Below, piece by piece: positions 1 through 4,940 of a stretch of DNA of 9,847 nucleotides. Each line of letters starts with the position of its first letter. Position 1 is the first letter of the stretch. The notes under the pieces were generated by a model. The model searched no databases and had not been told where the DNA came from. It saw nothing but the letters and a program-made list of their open reading frames with translations. Where the stretch lies: contig NZ_JAIVFR010000163.1 of the NCBI RefSeq assembly GCF_020829685.1, forward strand, positions 1-9,847. Direction: 5' to 3'. The translations under genes were made by a program, and so were the position numbers. The DNA comes from Nostoc sp. CHAB 5715. Its GTDB lineage: Bacteria; Cyanobacteriota; Cyanobacteriia; Cyanobacteriales; Nostocaceae.

Positions 1-681
1 TCCGATCTAATGCAACAATTGGCTCAACAACAGGGCTATGAAAAAACAGAATATCTCCAGCGAAGTCAATTTCCACCCCTACCATCTGGTGAAGTGCTCA
101 AAGCCGCTCAGTCATTTTGGAAACAGCGTAAAGATGGTGGACATACCGTTTACATGGAACTGATTGTGGATACCAGCGGTTCAATGGAGCAAAACAACCG
201 TCTGCAAGCAGTTCAGAAAGCGTTACGATTTGCCAGCCAACAAATTAACCGAGGTAATCAGATTGGGTTAGTGACCTTTAGCGATCGCCCCACTCGCCGG
301 ATCACCCTCGCTCCCTTCAACGAATTAGAACAAAAGCGATTATTTGCAGCCATTGACCAACTTCGACCTGATGGTGAAACTGCTCTCTATGATGGACTCG
401 CCGTTGGTTTGGCAGACCTGATGGAAAAACAAAAAACTGATCCCAAGGGTCGATTTTATCTACTACTGCTCACCGATGGAGAACGAACCAACGGACTTGA
501 TTTTGGACAAATTAAGGATGTGATTAAGCACAGCCGTGTGAGAGTATATCCCATTGCCTACGGTAAAGTGAATCAGCAGGAATTAGAAGCGATCGCTGCG
601 ATTCGAGAAGGCAGTGTTTACCAAGGCACACCCGAAAAAGTACAAGTTCTGCTCAAAGACTTGTTTCAGACTAATCTCTGA
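1..681 (+). CDS. vWA domain protein, C-terminal part (5' truncated)
   Basis: The frame is open from base 1, so the gene most likely starts before the window; the ATG at 10 is probably internal. Counting from that Met, a linker of about 45 residues leads into a vWA domain at about 47-220. The metal-ion-dependent adhesion site looks intact: DTSGS at 54-58, the conserved Thr in GETALYDG (T124) and the Asp of LLLLTDGE (D156). vWA domains bind a divalent metal and mediate protein-protein contact. In cyanobacteria such a C-terminal vWA domain is often fused to an N-terminal extracellular solute-binding-like domain, but that part would lie outside the window, so the fusion is inference. Two HIP1 octamers lie inside the gene. 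It ends with TGA 27 bp before the next gene, suggesting co-transcription. Family call is sure; role unknown. Confidence 0.88.
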   Translation, partial: SDLMQQLAQQQGYEKTEYLQRSQFPPLPSGEVLKAAQSFWKQRKDGGHTVYMELIVDTSGSMEQNNRLQAVQKALRFASQQINRGNQIGLVTFSDRPTRRITLAPFNELEQKRLFAAIDQLRPDGETALYDGLAVGLADLMEKQKTDPKGRFYLLLLTDGERTNGLDFGQIKDVIKHSRVRVYPIAYGKVNQQELEAIAAIREGSVYQGTPEKVQVLLKDLFQTNL

Positions 682-708
682 TCCAGTAATTTTAGAAAAA
701 TCACAACA

Positions 709-1080
709 ATGAACCTCAACACGCAACTCCTCAAAACTTTAGGACTCAGTTGGTTAGTGTTTTTAATCACCGGAGTGCTGATCAGTTGGTTCTTTGCAAT
801 TCCGGCAATCACAATACTGATCGATCGCAGCTATTGTCCAGCGACAGAGTGGCAGCAGGTTGTTCAGACTTACACTCAACTTTATCAGCAGCACCAGCAA
901 CGTCGTTTGCAATTACAATCTGTCGTCTTGTTCAGCAGTCTAGGAGAGGAGCAGTTGTCAACTCCACCTGAGCCTAAAGTATTACAACAGTTATCGACTT
1001 ACGGACGCCCGCAGCGACAACGGCAGTTGCAACTACGAAAAGACTATCCTCAAGCACAACTGTTGCAATGTGTTCAATAA
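709..1080 (+). CDS. small single-pass membrane protein, function unknown
   Basis: A 123-residue protein that I do not recognise. Residues 11-38 form one long hydrophobic segment rich in Leu, Ile, Phe and Trp, which fits a membrane anchor. From about 45 the chain becomes very Gln-rich (QVVQTYTQLYQQHQQ region) and looks helical or coiled-coil. Cysteines occur at C43, just after the membrane segment, and at C121 near the C-terminus. There is no clear Shine-Dalgarno before ATG 709. The 27-bp gap behind the vWA gene and shared strand suggest one operon, so it may anchor or partner the vWA protein; that is inference. Overlapping frames at 750-971 (+) and 1033-1230 (-) look like shadows. Confidence 0.72.
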   Translation: MNLNTQLLKTLGLSWLVFLITGVLISWFFAIPAITILIDRSYCPATEWQQVVQTYTQLYQQHQQRRLQLQSVVLFSSLGEEQLSTPPEPKVLQQLSTYGRPQRQRQLQLRKDYPQAQLLQCVQ

Positions 1081-1118
1081 TGGGGAGGGGTAAAGCGCAT
1101 TGCTAAACCCGTACAGTG

Positions 1119-1160
1119 AGTGGGGAGTGGGGGACAAGGGAGACAAGGGAGACAAGGGGA
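1119..1160 (+). repeat. G-rich imperfect 9-bp tandem repeat, first half of composite repeat
   Basis: A purine-rich block with repeated GGGAGACAA units. Five runs of G occur at 1122-1125, 1129-1133, 1138-1140, 1147-1149 and 1156-1159, separated by 3, 4, 6 and 6 bases, so this strand satisfies the usual G-quadruplex spacing rule. Its first 11 bases (1122-1132) are complementary, with one mismatch, to the last 11 bases of the C-rich block at 1225-1235. The same GGGAGACAAGGGAGA unit recurs before ubiD (6128-6142). Confidence 0.85.
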
Positions 1161-1177
1161 TAAAGAAAGTGTTTTCC

Positions 1178-1235
1178 CCATGCCCAATGCTCAATGCCCC
1201 ATGCCCCATGCCCAATGCCCCATGCCCCATTCCCC
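1178..1235 (+). repeat. heptameric STRR, consensus C(A/C)ATGCC, 8 units
   Basis: Eight consecutive 7-bp units run from 1178 to 1233: CCATGCC, CAATGCT, CAATGCC, CCATGCC twice, CAATGCC, CCATGCC and CCATTCC. Heptameric short tandemly repeated repetitive (STRR) sequences are a known trait of heterocystous cyanobacteria. C-runs at 1197-1200, 1204-1207, 1211-1213, 1218-1221, 1225-1228 and 1232-1235 have spacers of 3 or 4 bases, so the minus strand has strong G-quadruplex potential. The array stops 47 bp before the ferredoxin start codon. Confidence 0.92.
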
Positions 1236-1240
1236 TGCTA

Positions 1241-1254
1241 GGCTAGAAATAGCC
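1241..1254 (+). promoter_or_regulatory. small GAAA-tetraloop hairpin before ferredoxin gene
   Basis: GGCTA (1241-1245) and TAGCC (1250-1254) are perfect complements around a GAAA loop, a stable GNRA tetraloop in RNA. It lies 26 bp before the ferredoxin ATG. A 5-bp stem may be chance, and no function is shown. Confidence 0.3.
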
Positions 1255-1280
1255 GATACAGAAAAGAGGGAATCGAGAAC

Positions 1281-1505
1281 ATGCCGCATACGATTGTTAC
1301 AGAAGTCTGTGAAGGCGTCGCTGACTGCGTAGATGCCTGTCCAGTAGCTTGTATTCATGATGGCCCAGGCAAAAATGCTAAGGGAACTGATTGGTACTGG
1401 ATTGACTTTGCCACTTGCATCGACTGTGGTATATGTCTCCAAGTTTGCCCAGTAGAAGGGGCAATTCTTGCAGAAGAACGACCGGAGTTGCAAAAAACTC
1501 CCTAG
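1281..1505 (+). CDS. bacterial-type dicluster ferredoxin (two Fe-S clusters)
   Basis: A 74-residue soluble electron carrier with eight cysteines. The second motif is canonical: C46-x2-C49-x2-C52-x3-C56-P. The first is unusual: C10-x5-C16-x3-C20-P-x2-C24, without the CxxC that begins a standard [4Fe-4S] motif, so cluster 1 could be [4Fe-4S] with odd spacing or [3Fe-4S]. The sequence closely resembles the small conserved cyanobacterial ferredoxin called Fed8 in Synechocystis, from memory. The segment between the motifs (residues 31-43) contains a Trp-Tyr-Trp run. A purine-rich stretch (AAAGAGGGA, about 1262-1271) about ten bases before the ATG may serve as ribosome binding site. The gene is monocistronic, with a heptamer repeat array upstream and a possible terminator downstream. 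Redox partners cannot be told from the sequence. Confidence 0.93.
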   Translation: MPHTIVTEVCEGVADCVDACPVACIHDGPGKNAKGTDWYWIDFATCIDCGICLQVCPVEGAILAEERPELQKTP

Positions 1506-1542
1506 TAATATTACAGTCAAAACCTTTCGTTAGACTGTCGTC

Positions 1543-1588
1543 GGGTATGGAAAAACTTTCTCCTCCATCTCCATACCCTTATTTATTC
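1543..1588 (+). terminator. possible intrinsic terminator after ferredoxin
   Basis: GGGTATGGA (1543-1551) pairs perfectly with TCCATACCC (1570-1578), a 9-bp stem with an 18-base loop, followed by the T-rich TTATTTATT. The loop is long and the T-tract interrupted, so this is a moderate candidate. A smaller ACAGTC/GACTGT pair (1513-1518 and 1533-1538) lies just before it. Confidence 0.45.
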
Positions 1589-1681
1589 ATCAGAGCATAG
1601 ATATTTATACAATATAATCATACTTTTTTTATGTAAATTCACTGCATTGGCACATATTTTTCTACACTCGAATATATAAAA

Positions 1682-1711
1682 TTGTGATGAAATTCCTGTA
1701 AAGATTATAAC
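1682..1711 (+). promoter_or_regulatory. candidate sigma-70-type promoter for PEP-CTERM gene
   Basis: TTGTGA (1682-1687) and TATAAC (1706-1711) are separated by 18 bp in an AT-rich spacer. They match the -35 and -10 consensus at 4/6 and 5/6 positions. Transcription would begin near 1718, about 58 bases before the ATG. Another TATAAT lies at 1613-1618 without a convincing -35 box, so the choice is uncertain. Confidence 0.35.
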
Positions 1712-1776
1712 ATTCTTTAGTTATTTACCTCAAATAACTGTATATCTGAATCATAATTCAGAGGTATGCAAAACTC

Positions 1777-2529
1777 ATGAAAAAAGTAAGTTTTTCAGTC
1801 ACTTTTAAATTTTTAACATTTGGTTTGGCTACCGCAGTAATGGGTCTGATGTCTAGTCAAAGTGCTACAGCTGCAACATTTGATCTAACCTTCACAAAGC
1901 TATCCGGCTTGACTGGTGGGACTCCAGCAGGTACCGCCGTTTACCGTGCAGATTTATCTAGCATTGGTTTTGACATCAATTCTATCTCGATTGCTGACAG
2001 CAATAGTGGCTTGGGTGGTTCTAGCGGCAAATTTAGCGGCTTTGATTTAGATGGAATCAAGCTCAGTAACACCTTGATTAGTAGTGCCGCAGACGTTAAT
2101 AGCTTATCAGGGTTGAGCGTGTTCAATTTTAGTCCAGCCGGAACTATTTTCACTCCAGGAACTCAGCGTACTCCCGCCGATCCAGCTTTATTTGGTACTA
2201 CTGGTGGTAGTATCGACAACTCAGTTGCCACGCTACAAAATTTTGATGGCAATTCCACGACTGATTCCTCTGCTTTTGGATTCGTCAGCCTTGGTGATGG
2301 GGGTAAAGCTGGATTTAATCTTACAAGTTCCGTTTTTACAACAAGTCCAATATACCTTTACATTGGGGAAGTAGGTGACAACGGTGAGGTAGCAAACGGT
2401 CAAATTAGTGTTTCAGACAAACCGATTTCGGTTCCAGAACCTTCTAGTTCAATTGCCAGTTTTGCTGCTTTATCTTTAATGGGAATCTACTTTACAGTAC
2501 GAGGTAACAAAAAAACAGAGGCTGCATAA
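1777..2529 (+). CDS. PEP-CTERM sorting-domain surface protein
   Basis: A 250-residue exported protein. An N-terminal signal peptide (basic MKK, hydrophobic core, Ala-rich cleavage region near residue 32-33) sends it across the inner membrane. The C-terminus has the three-part PEP-CTERM signal: VPEP at 219-222, a hydrophobic segment at about 226-241, and a basic patch (R242, K245, K246). In this family an exosortase recognises that tail, cuts it and passes the protein to the cell surface or extracellular matrix. The body is rich in Gly, Ser, Asn and Thr, has no cysteine and matches no catalytic family I know. A good Shine-Dalgarno (AGAGGT, 1760-1765) sits 11 bases before the ATG and fixes the start. 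The gene stands alone; no exosortase gene is in the window. Ligand and role are unknown. Confidence 0.9.
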   Translation: MKKVSFSVTFKFLTFGLATAVMGLMSSQSATAATFDLTFTKLSGLTGGTPAGTAVYRADLSSIGFDINSISIADSNSGLGGSSGKFSGFDLDGIKLSNTLISSAADVNSLSGLSVFNFSPAGTIFTPGTQRTPADPALFGTTGGSIDNSVATLQNFDGNSTTDSSAFGFVSLGDGGKAGFNLTSSVFTTSPIYLYIGEVGDNGEVANGQISVSDKPISVPEPSSSIASFAALSLMGIYFTVRGNKKTEAA

Positions 2530-2694
2530 TTCAAATATTCAAATTCAGTAAATCGCAAACTTTCGGAAACCTACGTAAAAACAAGGGTTTCAGCCCTGCC
2601 AAAAAAGAAGTCTAACAACGCTTACTAATAGCGATCGCCTTAACATCACGTAATGTTGTTGGCTGAAATGGAGTTATCTTTGGTAATACAAAAG

Positions 2695-2723
2695 AGACAT
2701 AGGTAAAATGCCTATGTCTTTTT
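2695..2723 (+). terminator. strong intrinsic terminator after PEP-CTERM gene
   Basis: AGACATAGG (2695-2703) and CCTATGTCT (2711-2719) form a perfect 9-bp stem with a 7-base loop, and five T residues (2719-2723) follow. It lies 165 bp after the stop codon and 84 bp before the ABC ATPase, so it should separate the two transcripts. The spacer before it (2530-2694) holds one HIP1 octamer (2631-2638) and an 8-bp inverted pair TTTCAGCC/GGCTGAAA (2588-2595 and 2661-2668), but no gene. Confidence 0.85.
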
Positions 2724-2806
2724 GTTGAAAATTTTGTGTGAAAGTAATGCTAATTAAGCTAACGTGAGTTGAAATAACTATATCTTGCGGCTATTCACCG
2801 GATTAT

Positions 2807-3550
2807 ATGTCAGATTCAGTAAGTTATTCTGCTCCCCTGCTAGAACTACAAAATGTCCACGCTGGATACATCAAAGATGTAGATATCCTGCAAGGTGTAA
2901 ATTTCCGCGTTGCACCAGGTGAATTGGTAACTGTGATTGGCCCCAATGGTGCTGGTAAATCTACTTTAGCAAAAGCAATTTTTGGACTTTTGATTCCTCA
3001 CACAGGCACAATTACCTTTAAAGGTGAAAATCTCGTGGGGCTAAAGTCCAATGAAATAGTCCAACGAGGAATGTGCTATGTACCGCAAATCGCCAATGTT
3101 TTCCCCTCCCTGAGTGTTGAAGAGAACTTGGAGATGGGTGCTTTTGTGCTTAACGTTCCCCTGAAACCAATTAAAGATAGAATATTTACTATGTTCCCCA
3201 GACTAAGCGATCGCCGTCGTCAACGCGCTGGTACTCTCTCTGGAGGAGAACGCCAGATGCTAGCGATGGGCAAAGCTTTGATGTTGGAACCTAGTTTGCT
3301 GATTTTGGATGAACCATCTGCTGCTTTGTCCCCGATTTTGGTGACACAAGTGTTTGAGCAGATTAAACAAATTAATCAGGCGGGTACTGCGATCATATTA
3401 GTGGAACAAAATGCCCGTAAGGCTTTAGAAATGGCTAATCGCGGCTATGTACTGGAGTCAGGACGCGATGCTATCTCAGGCCCAGGTCAAGAACTGTTGA
3501 ATGATCCTAAAGTGGGTGAGCTATATCTGGGAGCAGGTAAAAGACATTAA
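2807..3550 (+). CDS. ABC transporter ATPase, LivF type (branched-chain/neutral amino acid uptake)
   Basis: A 247-residue nucleotide-binding subunit that would power uptake at the inner face of the plasma membrane. All ABC motifs are present: Walker A GPNGAGKST (45-53), Q-loop Q94, signature LSGGE (144-148), Walker B LLILDE (164-169), and the D-loop region SAALSP. After Walker B it reads VEQN (199-202), where most ABC proteins have the switch His; this is normal for the LivF family. LivF works with LivG and membrane subunits LivH/LivM; in cyanobacteria the comparable neutral amino acid system is NatA-E. None of those partners is nearby, so substrate assignment rests on family alone. A urea-type UrtE is less likely but not excluded. 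No good Shine-Dalgarno is seen before the ATG. A HIP1 octamer lies at 3207-3214. Confidence 0.9.
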   Translation: MSDSVSYSAPLLELQNVHAGYIKDVDILQGVNFRVAPGELVTVIGPNGAGKSTLAKAIFGLLIPHTGTITFKGENLVGLKSNEIVQRGMCYVPQIANVFPSLSVEENLEMGAFVLNVPLKPIKDRIFTMFPRLSDRRRQRAGTLSGGERQMLAMGKALMLEPSLLILDEPSAALSPILVTQVFEQIKQINQAGTAIILVEQNARKALEMANRGYVLESGRDAISGPGQELLNDPKVGELYLGAGKRH

Positions 3551-3615
3551 TCCGGATTTTTCACTCTTGCCCCCATTCAACATAAGACCACTTTAATAAG
3601 GAAACTTCACCAGGC

Positions 3616-3652
3616 GATAGCGATGTCTAAGGCGGGCTGCGCCTACGCTATC
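3616..3652 (+). repeat. GC-rich interspersed hairpin repeat
   Basis: Outer arms GATAGCG (3616-3622) and CGCTATC (3646-3652) and inner arms AGGCG (3630-3634) and CGCCT (3640-3644) give a compound hairpin. It is much more GC-rich than its surroundings. Its CTACGCTA core resembles CTACGCTAACG at 5844-5854 and 9153-9163, a common Nostoc repeat theme. Confidence 0.65.
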
Positions 3653-3949
3653 TATAAACTAATACAAAAGCTATAACAATTCCTGCCACTGCCGCGACCG
3701 TCGTTTTCGATGCTCAAAGAATTCTCCCCAATAATCCTTGCGTTTCTAATCACATCTACAGCGAGTAAAAAGGTAAAACAGGACATTCATTCAGGAAAAA
3801 ATGACCAAAATGCAAATTAACTAGATTGGGTAGAACCCCGATTCAACAGTAAGGCTTACTGAACTTACTATATATAAAGCTCTGCATCAGTTTTTAATAT
3901 ACTGCTGAGTCACAACAAATCCTGCAAAGCCGCTCCAGAGCGAACTTGG

Positions 3950-3976
3950 GGCGTTTTCTCATGGTATAAAAACGCC
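3950..3976 (+). repeat. 8-bp stem-loop
   Basis: GGCGTTTT (3950-3957) and AAAACGCC (3969-3976) form a perfect 8-bp stem with an 11-base loop. Two further perfect palindromes follow within 60 bp: a 16-bp one at 3987-4002 and CCAAAATTTTGG at 4025-4036. No T-tract follows, so it is not an obvious terminator. Confidence 0.5.
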
Positions 3977-3977
3977 T

Positions 3978-4224
3978 ATGTTTACCCAATCAAAATTGAT
4001 TGAGTGCTTTCGGCAATTTGGCATCCAAAATTTTGGCGTTGCAGTTTTAATTGAGATATCAACAGGGTTACTGGGACATTGAGAAAGTTCTACAAGGGAT
4101 CGATTCCCGTCTCAAAAATCCCACCCAATGGCCAGTTGTTGATGCCCGCTCTGTTAACTACCCTAAAAGGGTGGATGCAGTCAACAAGCAGAGCGAGCGT
4201 CACCGCTTCACTACAACTGGCTAG
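3978..4224 (+). pseudogene. possible decayed ORF in two frames (transposase-like fragment?)
   Basis: An ATG at 3978 opens 34 codons (MFTQSKLIECFRQFGIQNF and onward) ending at 4082. A second frame, open from 4051 to the TAG at 4222-4224, continues with YWDIEKVLQGIDSRLKNP and then QWPVVDARSVNYP. Joined by a frameshift near 4066 they give about 85 residues. The second part faintly recalls the stretch before the first catalytic Asp of IS5-like transposases (D-x-Q-S-V-K), where this has DARSV. The resemblance is weak and the 3' half overlaps a large inverted repeat, so it may be chance. Confidence 0.25.
4131..4221 (+). repeat. 91-bp imperfect inverted repeat
   Basis: GCCAGTTGT (4131-4139) is the exact reverse complement of ACAACTGGC (4213-4221). 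Inside, GCTCTG pairs with CAGAGC and the centre is ACCCT-AAA-AGGGT, so most of the stretch can fold into one interrupted hairpin. Size and symmetry suggest a non-autonomous palindromic element; I see no clear target duplication. Confidence 0.55.
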
Positions 4225-4260
4225 AAATCAAACAGAAAACACATAGTACAAATGGACTAA

Positions 4261-4281
4261 TACCATTTCACGAAATACCTG
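4261..4281 (+). repeat. 21-bp dispersed repeat, copy 1
   Basis: This 21-bp stretch, beginning TACCATTT and ending AATACCTG, matches 5783-5803 in the same orientation at 19 of 21 positions. Similarity stops on both sides. It could be one end of an interspersed element family. Confidence 0.5.
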
Positions 4282-4304
4282 ATATCACGTCCGGTTAAAC
4301 ACAA

Positions 4305-4382
4305 GTCAATTGCGAACGGAGTGAAGCAATCGCTCCAGACGTTGTGATTGCTTCGTTTCACTTCGTTCCACTCGCTTTTGAC
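4305..4382 (+). repeat. GTCAxxGCGA hairpin element, diverged copy
   Basis: The ends GTCAATTGCGA (4305-4315) and TCGCTTTTGAC (4372-4382) are imperfect complements. Inside, GAAGCAATCGC and GTGATTGCTTC pair. This is the same architecture as the better preserved copy at 7835-7929. CACAAGT occurs directly repeated at 4300-4306 and 4387-4393, overlapping the left arm, which may or may not be an insertion footprint. The minus-strand ORF across it (4306-4497) is an artefact of the repeats. Confidence 0.6.
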
Positions 4383-4413
4383 TTATCACAAGTAATTTAT
4401 CGGACATGATATG

Positions 4414-4519
4414 ATATAGGACTCCGATTTGATTTCTGAAAACATCCTGAGACTGAAAAGCCCGTTTTCTCAGGGTTTTATCTGAAATCTTGTTCAAAAA
4501 TCAGATATGAGTCCTATAT
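4414..4519 (+). mobile_element. 106-bp MITE-like element with long terminal inverted repeats
   Basis: ATATAGGACTC (4414-4424) is the exact reverse complement of GAGTCCTATAT (4509-4519). The similarity continues inward with mismatches for nearly 30 bp (TGATTT[C/T]TGAA on both arms). A central stem CCTGAGA/TCTCAGG (4446-4452 and 4468-4474) closes the fold. If the ends are taken as TAGGACTC/GAGTCCTA, each is flanked by TA, which fits the TA target duplication of IS630/Tc1-type elements. It has no coding capacity. Confidence 0.7.
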
Positions 4520-4633
4520 ATAGATAGATAGGGGTGTACAGATGTACGTTCCTACAGCCGAATCATTATGTTGTAAAGATTTTTGGCGGAGGTATTGACA
4601 TACTAAAGCGATCGCTATTAAAGGTTTTTAGTA

Positions 4634-4679
4634 AGGACTTTAGTCCTGAGAAAACTTGCTATGAGCGATGAATAGCTCA
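4634..4679 (+). repeat. double-hairpin interspersed repeat
   Basis: AGGACT-TT-AGTCCT (4634-4647) is followed by TGAGC (4662-4666) and GCTCA (4675-4679). The pairing of a GGACTTTAGTCC palindrome with a GAGCGATGAATNGCTC hairpin is, from memory, a recurring intergenic sequence in Nostoc-type genomes. Confidence 0.5.
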
Positions 4680-4721
4680 CTACGAACTCGGATTTTATTG
4701 CATCTTTAATTATGCTTACCT

Positions 4722-4820
4722 ACTTACAGCAGATTTCAAAGAAGGTGAGGTACATAAGCTAAGTCTGTTACCCAGGTATCAAGCGTGTTTTACTCCTGTA
4801 TTCTGTATTCTGCTGTAAGT
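4722..4820 (+). mobile_element. 99-bp element with perfect 12-bp terminal inverted repeats
   Basis: ACTTACAGCAGA (4722-4733) and TCTGCTGTAAGT (4809-4820) are exact reverse complements. Next to the right end is a short heptamer duplication CTGTATT-CTGTATT. It has no coding capacity and I see no convincing target duplication, so it is a MITE-like candidate. Confidence 0.55.
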
Positions 4821-4827
4821 GCTAAAT

Positions 4828-4866
4828 CACGATGTCATCTGAAGATTAAATGACTCTTAAATCGTG
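4828..4866 (+). promoter_or_regulatory. stem-loop upstream of carbonic anhydrase
   Basis: CACGAT-GTCAT (4828-4838) pairs with ATGAC (4850-4854) and ATCGTG (4861-4866), leaving a 6-base bulge on the 3' side and an 11-base loop. It lies about 75 bp before the start codon, so it could be in the 5' leader or be an operator. A weak TTGCAT (4880-4885) and TATCTT (4901-4906) pair follows with only 15 bp between, so the promoter is not settled. Confidence 0.35.
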
Positions 4867-4940
4867 TAAAAGGGTACTCTTGCATCCTGCTTAAGTCTGA
4901 TATCTTCCTGAGAACAGCTTTGTTGTTTTCAGGTAGATTG

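Larger units (their letters stand above)
3551..4940. other. 1.39-kb spacer without intact gene, rich in palindromic repeats
   Basis: I find no intact protein gene here. It holds, in order, a hairpin repeat (3616-3652), a hairpin (3950-3976), perfect palindromes at 3987-4002 and 4025-4036, a possible decayed ORF pair (3978-4224), a large stem (4131-4221), a GTCA-type hairpin (4305-4382), a MITE-like element (4414-4519), a HIP1 site (4608-4615), a double hairpin (4634-4679), a second element (4722-4820) and a stem before the carbonic anhydrase. From 3660 to 3945 I see only a small palindrome AGTAAG-G-CTTACT. A perfect TTGACA box lies at 4595-4600, but the -10 match is poor. Confidence 0.7.

Noticed and set aside
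1033..1230. Minus-strand ORF rich in Met-Gly-His
   Set aside because: It is a translation of the CCATGCC heptamers and overlaps a better-supported gene.
1178..1235. CRISPR array
   Set aside because: Units are 7 bp and directly adjacent with no spacers; the 21-bp array at 8038-8184 likewise has no unique spacers.
1120..1332. Plus-strand ORF rich in Pro-Met-Pro
   Set aside because: Translated STRR running out of frame into the ferredoxin gene.
1191..1520. Minus-strand ORF of 109 codons
   Set aside because: Antisense shadow of the ferredoxin gene, whose cysteine motifs prove the + frame.
3549..3561. Terminator directly after the ABC ATPase (AATCCGGATT then T)
   Set aside because: The palindrome has no loop bases, so it cannot form a stable RNA hairpin of useful length.
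4306..4497. Minus-strand ORF of 63 codons
   Set aside because: It spans two palindromic repeat elements and has the Ser/Arg/Glu-rich composition typical of translated GAAGCGAAGC-type repeats.
4595..4623. Promoter with perfect TTGACA
   Set aside because: No good -10 at 16-18 bp, a HIP1 site fills the spacer, and the next gene is over 300 bp away behind several repeats.
4866..4877. NtcA site (GTA-N8-TAC) before the carbonic anhydrase
   Set aside because: GTA and TAC are only 6 bases apart, so the spacing is wrong.
4920..4940. TTG start for the carbonic anhydrase
   Set aside because: ATG 4941 has a well-placed AGGT ribosome binding site and puts the twin-arginine motif at a usual distance from the N-terminus.
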